Positions 1-8,195 of a stretch of DNA of 64,000 nucleotides are shown here, piece after piece. The position numbers and the translations under genes are program-made. The stretch is from assembly GCF_964106895.1 (NCBI RefSeq), contig NW_027415319.1:124001-188000 (forward strand), read 5' to 3'. The stretch comes from Numenius arquata. Its lineage: Eukaryota; Chordata; Aves; Charadriiformes; Scolopacidae. The first letter of the stretch is position 1. Each line of letters begins with the position of its first letter. The notes under the pieces are model-generated. The model had not been told where the DNA came from and did not search any database. It worked only from the letters and a program-made list of their open reading frames with translations.

Positions 1-335
1 TCGCGTTGTGATTGGCTCGTCCTCCTGTCAATCCGCCCGGGGGGCGGTTGCCATGGTGAGGAAGCCCCGCCCGGTCGCGCATGCGCAGTAGTAAGGACGG
101 CGCCGCCCTCACTACTGCGCATGCGCCACCGGGCGGGGCGTCCTCACCATGGCAACCGCCATTGACGTCCCACTCCGGCCAATCGGAGCGCGGCAGGCGA
201 TCCGACCAATCGGAGCGCGGCGGTCGCGTTGTGATTGGCTCGTCCTCCTGTCAATCCGCCCGGGGGCGGTTGCCATGGTGAGGAAGCCCCGCCTGGTCGC
301 GCATGCGCAGTAGTAAGGGCGGCGCCGTGCTCGCT

Positions 336-350
336 ACTGCCGCCTTGTGG
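336..350 (-). promoter_or_regulatory. CTCF-like motif in module M (left arm, mirrored)
   Basis: Read on the minus strand, CCACAAGGCGGCAGT matches 13 of 15 positions of the CTCF core. It is the mirror partner of the site at 981-995, so the two point away from each other. The match is weaker and may not bind. Confidence 0.3.
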
Positions 351-980
351 ACAAAAATCGGTACTGCAGGTGGGGGGGCGCGCATGCGCAGTGGAAAGAG
401 TGGCGCCGCCCTCGCTGCTGCCGCCGCTTGTGGACAAAAAGCGGTACTGCAGGTACGGGGGTAGGGGGGTCCGGCCGCATGCGCAGTGGACGGGGGGGGG
501 GGGGCGCTGCGCTCGCCGCTGCCGCCCGTGCCAGCAGAAACCGGCGCTGCAGCTCGGCGGATGCGGGGGGGGAAGGCGGAGCCCTGGGAGGTTCCATTTT
601 CCCCAAATTGGGGAAAATTATTCAATTTGGGGTTTTTTTCGGTGCTTTTCCGCAACGGAAAAGACTTCAGGGTTTTGTTAGGGTTTTTCTTGCCCTTCCC
701 CGCCGCCGGGGACGGCGCCCATGCGGGGGCTGACGCTGCAGAACCGTAAATTGAACCCCCAAATTGAACCCCGAACATGAATAACATTTTCCCTAATTTG
801 GGGAAAAGGGAACCTTCCCCGGTCCCGCCTCCCCCCGCTCCCCGAGCCGCACCGCCGGTTTCTGCTGGCACGGGCGGCAGCGGCGGCGAGCGCAGCGCCC
901 CCCTTTCTACTGGGCATGCGCGTCCCCCCCCCCCCCCCCCCCCCGCCCTGTACCTGCGTACCTGCAGTACCGCTTTTTGT

Positions 981-995
981 CCACGAGGGGGCAGT
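981..995 (+). promoter_or_regulatory. CTCF-like motif in module M (right arm)
   Basis: CCACGAGGGGGCAGT matches 14 of 15 positions of the CTCF core consensus CCASYAGRKGGCRSY. Equivalent sites lie at 10730-10744, 11855-11869, 21617-21631, 40008-40022 and 58428-58442. Units 4 and 6 have none, because they lack the module. Binding is inferred from the motif only. Confidence 0.5.
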
Positions 996-1283
996 AGCGA
1001 GCACGGCGCCGCCCTCACTACTGCGCATGCGCCACCGGGCGGGGCGTCCTCACCATGGCAACCGCCATTGACGTCCCACTCCGGCCAATCGGAGCGCGGC
1101 AGGCGATCCGACCAATCGGAGCGCGGCGGTCGCGTTGTGATTGGCTCGTCCTCCTGTCAATCCGCCCGGGGGGCGGTTGCCATGGTGAGGAAGCCCCGCC
1201 CGGTCGCGCATGCGCAGTAGTAAGGACGGCGCCGTCCTCGCTACTGCGCATGCGCCACCGGGCGGGGCGTCCTCACCATGGCA

Positions 1284-1298
1284 ACCGCCCCCTGGCGG
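1284..1298 (-). promoter_or_regulatory. CTCF-like motif at right edge of the promoter palindrome
   Basis: Read on the minus strand, CCGCCAGGGGGCGGT matches 14 of 15 positions of the CTCF core. Equivalents are at 12158-12172, 21920-21934, 40311-40325 and 58741-58755. It faces the plus-strand site at 981-995, giving a convergent pair about 290 bp apart. An Sp1/KLF GC-box reading of the same bases is also possible. Confidence 0.45.
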
Positions 1299-1519
1299 AT
1301 TGACAGGAGGACGAGCCAATCACAGCGCGACCGCCGCGCTCCGATTGGTCGGATCGCCTGCCGCGCTCCGATTGGCCGGGGTGGGAGGCGCTGAAGATTG
1401 ACGGCGCGACCGACCAATGGGACGGGCTCCCCGAGGACGGAAGCCGCTTCCGGCGCCGTGACCAATGGGCGCGCCGCATGGGCGGGCCGAGCCGCTCCGG
1501 AAGCGGAGGGGGCCGGGGG

Positions 1520-1530
1520 AAAATGGCGGC
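1520..1530 (+). promoter_or_regulatory. YY1-type AAAATGGCGGC element near probable start site
   Basis: AAAATGGCGGC is the YY1 motif often found at or just after the start site of TATA-less promoters. Copies lie at 12394-12404, 22156-22166, 30784-30794, 40547-40557, 49216-49226 and 58977-58987. The mirrored position on the left arm reads AAAACGGCGGC, which destroys the ATGG core. This suggests the plus-strand direction is the maintained one. Confidence 0.5.
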
Positions 1531-2074
1531 GCGCGCAGAAGCGGCTGCGGCGCGGCGCGGACCGCACCGCACCGGACCGGCGCGGGCGGAAAGCACCGGG
1601 CAGCCGGACAGCGTCGCGGTGCCGCTGGACAGCGTCGCGGTGCCGCTGGACAGCGTCGCGAGGCAGCTGGACAGCGTCGAGGCCAGCGGGGGGGCGCGGG
1701 GAAGGCGGCCGGGGTCCCGAGGCGGCTCCGAGGGGAGACGGCGTTGCGGGGGGGCGGGCTGAGGCGTCTGGGGAGGTGCTCGCGGCTCCTGGGGCTGGCA
1801 AACGGGCTCGCGTGGCTGGTGTTGGGGCTTCAGCCGGAGAGGGAGTCGTGTGGCTTTGGGCTGAGGGGCGGGGGTGGAGTCCGGCGTTTTGGGGACTTGA
1901 GCAGAGGCTCAGCGGCTGGGTTTTGGGGCTCGGAAGGGGGCAGTAAGTGATGCGGTTTGGGGGCGGAGAGCAGAAGCCGTTTTGGCTGGTTCTGCACGGG
2001 GGGTGGGCAGGAGGGCGTTGGGGGCTGCGGGGGAAAGCAGGGGCTGGGCGGGCTGCGGGGTGCTCAAACAGCAG
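1531..2074 (+). other. Putative non-coding 5' leader exon with two splice donors
   Basis: Downstream of the YY1-type element the sequence is CpG-rich, with canonical donors CA|GTAAGT (GT at 1943) and CAG|GTGAGG (GT at 2075). The next convincing acceptor is 3451-3452, in front of the first AKAP9-like exon. An AUG at 1523 opens a frame, but indels in the GC repeat just after it put the units into three different frames: unit 1 stops at 1762, units 2, 3, 4 and 6 read GQRRGAA repeats, and units 5 and 7 read TASRCRW repeats. A conserved peptide is therefore not supported. The counterpart donors lie at the body offsets +10884, +20646, +29274, +39074, +47706 and +57462. Confidence 0.4.
1606..1687 (+). 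repeat. 21-bp minisatellite, 2+1+1 repeats
   Basis: Two copies of GGACAGCGTCGCGGTGCCGCT, one GGACAGCGTCGCGAGGCAGCT and a final 19-bp copy. The same 82-bp form is at 12490-12571, 22252-22333, 30880-30961, 49312-49393 and 59068-59149. It lies just outside the right arm of the palindrome, inside the probable leader. Confidence 0.95.
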
Positions 2075-2087
2075 GTGAGGTTTTCAA

Positions 2088-2675
2088 ATCTGCAACTTGT
2101 AACTGTTGCAGCTTTGTTCTGGCTTCCTCCATTTTTGCAAAAGCTTCTGTTGCTAGACAGAGCATTCCTCTGTGTATCAGCTACTTGAGCTAGTTTATTT
2201 CAATGCGTCTGATCAGGTTTGTCTGTTCAGCAAAGTGGCATTTAAAGGTGACGTTTCACCGGATGCCAGCGGCTGTGCCTTATTTCCAGTATAAAGATGT
2301 ATTCCCCAAATATCAGAGTGGGATATAACAACTGCAGCTGGTCAAAAGTAACACTGAAATGCAAAATTTAGAATTTCTTTTTTCCCATTGGCTCCTCCTC
2401 AGTATGAACACAAAGTTAATTTCTATTCTTAATTCCTATTTATGCTACATATATGAAGGATGAACGCGAGGAAAGGAGACCATAAAATACTGGCCTATTG
2501 CTATTTGTATGCTGCGCTTTGAACAGAAGAGACAAAACTGTCCTTTTTGTGAAATAATACTGGCTGTATCAGTGCCGTCCTCGTGTTTTTCTTCAAAAAT
2601 GTGAGATTTGTTGCCCCGAATGGTGAGAGTAGTTTTTGTTAATGGAAGTCGCAAGAGGTTCTGCCACCTTAAAAA
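2088..2675. other. AT-richer intron-like stretch, no gene recognised
   Basis: Base composition changes sharply here from the CpG island to AT-rich DNA. Short open frames exist on both strands, but none has recognisable similarity. In a plus-strand transcript this would be intron between the leader and the first AKAP9-like exon. Copies occur at the body offsets in all other units. Confidence 0.5.
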
Positions 2676-3332
2676 CCATAGAATCATAGAATGGTTAGAG
2701 TTGGAAGGGACCTTCAAGATCATCGTGTTGCAGCCCCCCTGCCTTGGGCAGGGACGCCTCCACTAGAGCGGGTTGCTCAAAGCCCCGTCCAGCCTGGCCT
2801 TAAACACTTCCAGGGATGGGGCATCCACAGCTTCCCCGGGCAACCTGTTCCAGTGCCTCACCACCCTCACGGTAAAGAATTTCCTCCTAACATCTAGTCT
2901 GAATCTCCCCTCTTCCGATTTAAAACCGTTACCCCTTGTCCTGTCGCTACCTTTCCCGACAGAGAGTCCCTCTCCGGCTCTCCCGTAGGCTCCCTTCAGA
3001 TATTGGAAGGCTGCTCTGAGGTCTCCCCGGAGCCTTCTCTTCTCCAGGCTGAACAACCCCAGCTCTCTCAGTCTCTCTTCACAGGGGAGGTGCTCCGTCC
3101 CTCCGATGGTTTTCGTGGCCCTCCGCTGGGCCCCTTCCAACAGGTCCACGTCCTTCCCGTGTCGAGGACTCCAAAGCTGGACACCGTACGCCAGGTGGGG
3201 TCTCGCGCGCGCAGAGTAGAGGGGGGTAGAATCGCCTCCCGTGACCCGCTGGCCACGCTTCTCTTGATGCAGCCCAGGGTGGGGTTGGCTTTCTGGGCTG
3301 CCAGCGCGCGTTGCCGGCTCGTACTGACATGT
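2676..3332 (-). mobile_element. CR1 LINE fragment, minus strand, unit 1
   Basis: The element begins with CCATAGAATCATAGAATGG, the reverse complement of the (ATTCTATG)n tail of avian CR1, followed by GTTGGAAGGGACCTTCAAGATCATC. The reverse strand encodes the C-terminal end of CR1 ORF2 after the reverse transcriptase domain: EGAQRRATKTIGG, EERLRELGLFSLEKRRLRGDL, RTRGNGFK and VVRHWNRLPGEAVDAPSLEVFK. Upstream of about 3150 the frame is shifted. The copy is 5' truncated, has no catalytic YADD box and cannot move by itself. It carries many CpGs for an old CR1. Confidence 0.95.
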
Positions 3333-3452
3333 AATAATGCTACTGACGTACCGTTAGCAGCCTCGTGTTAAAAGAAGCGAGAAGCTGTAATATCCTTAAT
3401 TTAGACAGTTTTTACGTGAAATGGTGCATCCTCACTGTTTCGTCACTTTCAG

Positions 3453-3572
3453 GAGCGAGCAATTGACCGAGAGCAGGAGAGAGACCTTTTCCAGCAAGAG
3501 ATAGGGAAGCCGGAACAACAGCTTAAGGTTCCACAAAGGATTCGGCCTGTCAGCGAGCATCAAACCGGAGAG
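3453..3572 (+). pseudogene. AKAP9: AKAP9-like coiled-coil exon A, unit 1
   Basis: A 120-bp open segment in phase 0, bounded by a good acceptor (pyrimidine tract, TTTCAG at 3447-3452) and a donor (GAG|GTAACG). It encodes 40 residues including AIDREQERDLFQQEI and KVPQRIRPVSEHQTGE. From memory this matches the AKAP9 (AKAP450) segment AIDREHERDVFQQEI followed by a stretch ending in EHQTRE, which closes a coiled-coil exon. AKAP9 is a large Golgi and centrosome scaffold for PKA and other enzymes; this short piece has no anchoring function of its own. Changes such as Q to G and L to P within the heptads would weaken a coiled coil. No AUG-initiated frame was found that enters it in phase, so a pseudogene or non-coding exon is most likely. 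Its open frame is identical in all units. Confidence 0.72.
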
Positions 3573-5455
3573 GTAACGCGCGCTATTGCTTGTACTCAAG
3601 GGATCTAAATGGTACGCTGACAGCCGTTCGGATACCCTAGGGAAGCTGTTTTATGGTGTCCCTAACCTGCATCCGTTCGCAAGGCAGGAAAGGAAATCCC
3701 CCGAGATGAAAGGCTACGGTGTCGGGGGAACGTGGGGAAAGTGTGTTCTGGGTGTTTTTTGAGTCGGTCGGTTGGATGTTTTTAGTAGCAGACACACAGA
3801 AGCCTCGTAACTTTCAAAAAGACTCCCTCGCGTAACTTAATTTAGAAAATGGGGTTTTCAAAAGCCCGTGGAAACATTCAGGACTCCTGTAGCGATTCCC
3901 CCTGCTCTTGCGTCCTTTTGTGACATCCTGTTGGTAGCACGGGTACGGGCACCGCAGGAACGCGGTGACCAAGGGGTCACAGCCGAGACGTAGCGGCGCT
4001 CTCTGCGTGCGCCTCCCCGGGAGACGTCTGTCTCCCCTGAAACAATCTGGTGACCGCAGAAGGGCAGCTCGAGGAAGTCACAGCAACCTCTTAGGCCCAG
4101 CAAAAGCCAGAAAAGCGACAGCGGTGCAAACGCTGTGTGTTGTGAAGCTTTTTGCCTGTCTTGTTTGGTGACCTTTGGGTCAATTGAACTGCATTTTATT
4201 TTTTGGTGGGTTTTCTCCTGTCTTGCTTTTAGAGCAAGGCTGATATTTTTGCGTGATTCTCTCGCCCGATTTTCAGTCTTCAGCTTCTTCTCAGGTGGCA
4301 CTGCGATTTTCAAAGAAAAGCTCTTCCTTTCGGTTCAGTTCAGTTGCTGTCGTTCGGTTCTTAAATGGTAGCAACGTTTAGTATTCTATATTAGATAGTT
4401 TATGACCACAGACAGTAATGGGACATACATGGATAGACGTGAAATGTAAGTTGTCAAAATATTTATTGCCCTACAATTCTCGGAGGTAGGGGTGTGTTTC
4501 CTGGGGTTTCAAAATCTATTTCACTAAAAAGGTTTGTAACAAATCCTGCAAAGTGTTCAGCCCGTACCGGGCGACCTGGCTGTCGTCAGCCTGTGCGTAC
4601 AAGGAGTGGTGGGCCATTAGCCGAATGTGTGTTAACCGACACGCGTGGAGCAATTCCGCATCCGTCTGCTTCTGTGGCAAAGCGGGTGCCCGCTCCTGTC
4701 CTACGGACACGTTCCACAGAGGGGGGAGGCACAATTAGTTTTCCTGAATCCGGGATGTTCGTTTTGAGTTCGTTTTGTGATGCGTCTCCTCATAATTTGA
4801 GGCATGGGCAGCGTGTGAATTCCTAGTTAAAATTCTCACAGTTAAAAAGGCAAAACTTCTCCCGAGAAAGAAAATTTCAAATTTGATTGCATAATGAAAC
4901 GAGGCCTGTTTTTCTGCACAGAAACGATTTGTGGGAATCGTCCTGAATTACAAGCGTGTATACCCAGATGTGTACACTCCAAGTTGGCAGATAGGCTGCA
5001 GCAGCAATGTAAAGCATGCTTTAAGGTGAAAGATGGCTGTAACTGTGATGAAAACTTTAAGGTTCGTACTAGATGCTTTTAAAGTAGGATTTTTAACAGG
5101 CAGGCGCAGCGGCAATTTTAGAGCCGAGTGGTGCCGAATATTACCCATTTACAGACAGAATTCTCGGTACTGTCTTAGATTTACATCGAATTTCTATCAA
5201 ATGAGCCACCTAGCCTTCCTATATAGTATATTTTGGTGCCCCGATATTACTTGGCGTATTTCATAAGTATACCTTTTATGGCCGTTTCTCGTGCTTTTCC
5301 GAGAGAGCTGCTTTACTTTTTCATAGTTGCACGGTTTTTGAATGCCTCTTCTGCCTTTCAGATCTTCTCTTTCTCCTACGCCTTAAATACTCGTACAAGA
5401 ACGTGCAGAAAATGTTATGTGCAGCTGTAACGTGCTTTGGGGTTTTTTTTGGTAG
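3573..5455. other. Unrecognised stretch between the two AKAP9-like exons
   Basis: In AKAP9 several coiled-coil exons separate the two exons kept here. I could not find them in these 1.9 kb, so they appear to have been deleted or eroded. One weak candidate is about 4919-5027, with acceptor CTGCACAG and donor TTTAAG|GTGAAA. Its end reads ADRLQQQCKACFK, which only loosely resembles the AKAP9 sequence before exon B, and I do not claim it. The rest shows CpG-rich patches (near 3985-4030) in AT-rich DNA. No other gene, RNA or transposon was recognised. Confidence 0.5.
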
Positions 5456-5575
5456 GATGAAATGGAAATACTGGGACTGGCGATCCAGAAGTCTGAAGAA
5501 GCCACCGTAAAGGACCGTCCCAGTGACTACCGTCGAGTTAGGATTATTAAAAGCACCAAAGCGACACGCTCGTAG
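5456..5575 (+). pseudogene. AKAP9: AKAP9-like exon B with terminal stop, unit 1
   Basis: After the acceptor TTTTTTTTGGTAG the open segment begins in phase 0 with DEMEILGLAIQKSEEATVK. This resembles AKAP9 DDMEKLGLAIKESDA, which starts an exon a few exons downstream of the one matching exon A. The frame then continues KDRPSDYRRVRIIKSTK, which I cannot match, and stops at TAG (5573-5575). Exons A and B are both in phase 0, so splicing A to B would keep one frame to this stop. The similarity is short and from memory, so the call is less sure than exon A, but the order and strand agree with AKAP9. Confidence 0.58.
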
Positions 5576-5728
5576 AGATGGGGACTACCTCTGGACACGT
5601 GTTAATCCCGGTCAGGTGTCCTCGGGATACAGATGGTCTGCGCTTCCTGCTCTGACAAGACAGAAGCGATGAGCTTCAGGATGAGCTCCTGAAGACAAGA
5701 AAGAGGCCAGGTGCCGGGGTTCTTGTCT

Positions 5729-5788
5729 CTTTGTTTGTTTGTTTGTTTGTTTGTTTTGGGCGGGGGGTGGCGGGCGGGCGGGCGGGCG
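5729..5788 (+). repeat. Compound microsatellite (TTTG)n then (GGGC)n
   Basis: A run of TTTG repeats to about 5757 is followed by GGGGTGGC and four GGGC-type repeats. Unit 3 has one GGGC fewer (near 26420), a 4-bp change that shifts any minus-strand frame crossing it. Confidence 0.9.
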
Positions 5789-5972
5789 TGTGGCTTCCAA
5801 AACAGGGTGCGCGGTTGACTGCAGGTGGCAGCCTGCAGAGCTCTTTTGCTGCCTGACCTCGCCTTTTCTTTGTCACTCCTCTTTCATGGCATCTGCGCTG
5901 AAAGCCGGGGCGGTCAACGAAGAGACGTGGACAAAACGGGACGAACCGGCGCCGCTTCTGCCTGTTTTCCAG

Positions 5973-6040
5973 GCTTTGCCACGAACCAAGGAGCATCATC
6001 AGCCTCGTCACTGGTGGCGGCGAGTCCTGAGGTGGCTTAG
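5973..6040 (+). other. Candidate spliced exon of unknown identity
   Basis: A 68-bp segment with a good acceptor (TGCCTGTTTTCCAG) and a consensus donor (TTAG|GTGAGT). One frame reads LPRTKEHHQPRHWWRRVL and meets a stop right at the donor, and I do not recognise it. It could be a further exon of a non-coding transcript. The same sites are present in every unit. Confidence 0.28.
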
Positions 6041-7781
6041 GTGAGTCGAGCCTTCCAGGAACGTCCGTTGTCCGTAGCCTACGGCGTGTCATTTGGACGT
6101 CAGTCGGAAGGAGGTTTCCCTTTCTGAAAGGGCACCGGTTTCTCGTGCCAAGCGGTTGCCTCTCCTGAAGTTCCCACGAGAGGGGATCCTCGGAGACGAT
6201 GCGCTGGGCAGCAGAAGTCATCAGCGAGGAGACGTCGCGCGCTCTATTAAATAGGGACAAAAAGAAAGACGATGTCCTTCCAAAGGCCCGAGCGCGGCAC
6301 CTCTTCCGACGGCCGATGGCATGGCCGGCCTTTGGGCTCTGGGTCCCCCGTAACAGCGGGGACACGGCCAAACCCTGTTCCTCTGCGTGTTCGGCACAGC
6401 CAAAAGCCTTGGCCGGTCCGCCGGTCGTTTTCGGTAGCCTGGTGGATCGCGGCACCGGGGATTGGATTTCCCCCCGCCAAAAGTACAGCCGTTTGGGGAA
6501 TCTCTTACCTTCCTGGTTTTTTCTATCGTAAAGGAGACTTTAAAAAAAGGGTTAAAGTCGTATAACGTGCAAACTGACTTGCAGGCTTTAAACGGCAACC
6601 GTCCACCGGCTGTAGCCTACAGCGTCTTAGGCGTCCCTAAGCGGCGAGGTATTTGTTCCAAATCTTTGAAAAGAGAGGCGACTGAAGGTAACGGGTTGGG
6701 TTTTTGGTTGGGTTTTTTTTCTAGTTTTTTTGTTTTTTGTTTTTCCCCCCCCTTTTCTTTAGGCGGAGCGCTCTGAAGAACCTGATTTCTGCCTGGCTTT
6801 CAGCGTCGCGTTTCCCCGGCAGTGCGGTAGCATCTCTCTCGGGCAGTGCCGCCGGCCAGATGTCCCTCCTCCTTGGGTAGGAGAGAAAGCAGCCCCCGGT
6901 CAAATGACAACTGCGCGTTCTGGAGACGGAGAGCGCAACGGTGGGGGTTCGGAGCTGTGCCAGTTGAATTAGCGCCGAAGAAAAAACCCGAGGCTTTTCT
7001 AGCGTGAGTATTTTTCTTGGCCGTATCTAAACGCGCGCAGAGCTTTCCAGCGGCAGGGAAAGGGAAGGGAGGAGGCGCTTCCCCCCAGCGGGCGGAGGGT
7101 TTGTTACGCTGTTAGGCTGAGAAGGTGTTGCAAGTGGCACGGGTCAGTCTGAATAGGGACCTGAAGCGTCGGGATGGCTCCGGCTTTGGCAGGCCGTGCC
7201 GTCTTTGGAGCGGAGCTGTTTCCCCGCAATCCTCCTGTAGCTCAGCTCCTGTCCTGTCCCTCGGCCGGAGGGAATTCCTCTACTCTCTTCGGTGCTCTTT
7301 CGTTTGATGATGCTGATCTCCGGTTGGGGTTTGCTGTTTGTTTTGCAGGTGCCTCGTTGTCCGCGTCTCGTGCTGCTCGACAGATGCCCCGGCCCGGGTT
7401 TGCAGCCGGTGGTGGAGCCGCCTGAGGGGAAGGGGCCAGCCCTGGGTCTGGTCGTTCGGTGCATTTTTTGGGGCGAATTAAAAAAAACGGTGCGTGTGTG
7501 GGGGGGGGGGTGGTGTGATGATGTCATTTGGGGCAGCCGGATGTCAGCGGGGGAGCGACGGTGCGGCGGAGGAGCAGGTGAGTGGGGGTTAAGTGGGGTT
7601 CCCCCCACAAGAGGGTGGGTCACGGCCCCCAAACGCCTGAAAACTTGGTGCGGGGCAGGTGGTTGGGGTTTTGGGCGGTGGTGTTTAAAAAATGTTAAAA
7701 GCTGTATATGCGGGGGTGAGGCATTGGAGTAGAGAACAATCTCTCATTTTTCTGTGTGTTGAAAAATAATATTCCCTTACG

Positions 7782-7792
7782 TATATAAAAGG
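7782..7792 (+). promoter_or_regulatory. TATA-box-like TATATAAAAGG
   Basis: A full consensus TATA box in AT-rich DNA about 400 bp upstream of the plus-strand CR1, present in all complete units. With no initiator or transcript data it may be chance. Confidence 0.2.
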
Positions 7793-8195
7793 AGTTCCAA
7801 ATACCAACCCGTATCTCTAAGGATTCTGTATTATTTAATGGGAGTTTAGACGACGGAAAGATTTTTTAAAAGATTTATTTATAAAGAGAGATTGAAGCGT
7901 CAAAGCGGATGTCTGGACAGGTCGCTAGTCCAATTGGATGTTGTCTATCGTGCGTGTTAATCTGTAAGTCTAAACAGATGTGACTCTTAGCAGACGTTCT
8001 GTCGAAGTGTATCAAGAGCATCCGTTTTCCCTAAGTCTTACCCACGGGTCGGTCAGTGCGGAGGCGTAAACGCCTGTGCTGTAGATGGTTCCAGACTGCA
8101 AAGAGAGCCTATCGCTAGAAGGGATTTCCAAACTGGCCCTCCCCTCTGCTCTCTCTTGCCGGCGTCCAAGCGCTTTCAAAAGCGCTTTAAGCAGG

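Larger units (their letters stand above)
81..1209. repeat. Foldback module M, unit 1 copy (1129 bp)
   Basis: The module starts at the NRF1/GGCGCC palindrome centre and ends where that centre recurs (1210). Inside is an imperfect inverted repeat: the left arm runs from about 264 to 640 and the right arm from about 760 to 1064, around a GC-rich loop. Mirrored landmarks are GGTTGCCATGG / CCATGGCAACC, GACAAAAATCGGTACTGCAGGT / ACCTGCAGTACCGCTTTTTGTC, CCAGCAGAAACCGGCG / CGCCGGTTTCTGCTGG and TTTTCCCCAAATTGGGG / CCTAATTTGGGGAAAAGGG. The left arm also holds three tandem ~85-95 bp blocks, each starting with GCATGCGCAGT (near 301, 382 and 478). A C21 tract and a G13 tract lie at mirrored places. No transposase or known repeat family is recognised. 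Confidence 0.85.
1..1604. promoter_or_regulatory. Palindromic CpG-island promoter at junction 0/1, one module (left arm outside window)
   Basis: The right arm (about 1170-1604) is complete. It contains an X-box-like GTTGCCATGG and its mirror CCATGGCAAC, two NRF1-type GCGCATGCGC sites facing each other around GGCGCC, GC boxes (GGGCGGGG), several CCAAT/ATTGG boxes (GAGCCAATCAC, CGATTGGTCGG, CGATTGGCCGG, GACCAATGGG), and then AAAATGGCGGC. These are binding motifs of RFX, NRF1, Sp1/KLF, NF-Y and YY1, typical of TATA-less CpG-island promoters. TGACGTC (CRE-like) follows the first palindrome at 172. The right arm points toward the leader and AKAP9-like exons. Promoter activity is inferred from motif density and CpG content only. 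Confidence 0.72.
5789..8195. other. Unrecognised 2.4 kb stretch between AKAP9-like exon B and the plus-strand CR1
   Basis: It holds the candidate exon at 5973-6040, a weaker acceptor/donor pair around 6585-6648, and a third around 7349-7577 (TTTTGCAG to GAGCAG|GTGAGT). T-, C- and G-rich homopolymer runs lie near 6711-6761 and 7500-7511. A minus-strand open frame of 259 codons (5676-6455) crosses the microsatellite and has no recognisable domain. A near-palindrome, AAGCGCTTTCAAAAGCGCTT, lies close to the CR1 border (about 8169-8188). No transposon or RNA gene was recognised. The body repeats in every complete unit. Confidence 0.5.

Noticed and set aside
669..700. GGGTTTTGTTAGGGTTTTT as telomeric repeat
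   Set aside because: It contains only one TTAGGG and no tandem run.
251..1018. 255-codon minus-strand open frame through module M
   Set aside because: It reads through inverted-repeat GC-rich DNA with poly-G and poly-C tracts. Its frame and length change with tract length between copies.
1606..1687. Short direct repeats as a CRISPR array
   Set aside because: The 21-bp repeats are contiguous without spacers, and the genome is avian. It is a minisatellite.
1398..1946. Long open frames in the leader, including one from the AUG inside AAAATGGCGGC
   Set aside because: Indels in the adjacent GC repeat put different units in three different frames, so no peptide is conserved across the array.
4919..5027. 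Possible third AKAP9 exon ending in ADRLQQQCKACFK
   Set aside because: Splice-like ends are present, but the similarity to the AKAP9 sequence before exon B is only a few residues and could be chance.
5676..6455. 259-codon minus-strand open frame, repeated in every unit
   Set aside because: It has no recognisable domain and runs through the TTTG/GGGC microsatellite, and the 4-bp change in unit 3 alters its end. Its preservation only reflects near-identical units.
7349..7577. Exon between TTTTGCAG and GAGCAG|GTGAGT
   Set aside because: It contains a variable poly-G run (a different sequence in unit 3) and no recognisable coding content. It is noted only as splice-like sites.
8085..8195. N-terminal part of the open frame in front of the plus-strand CR1
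   Set aside because: Similarity to CR1 ORF2 starts only near 8196. The earlier codons are flanking sequence open by chance.
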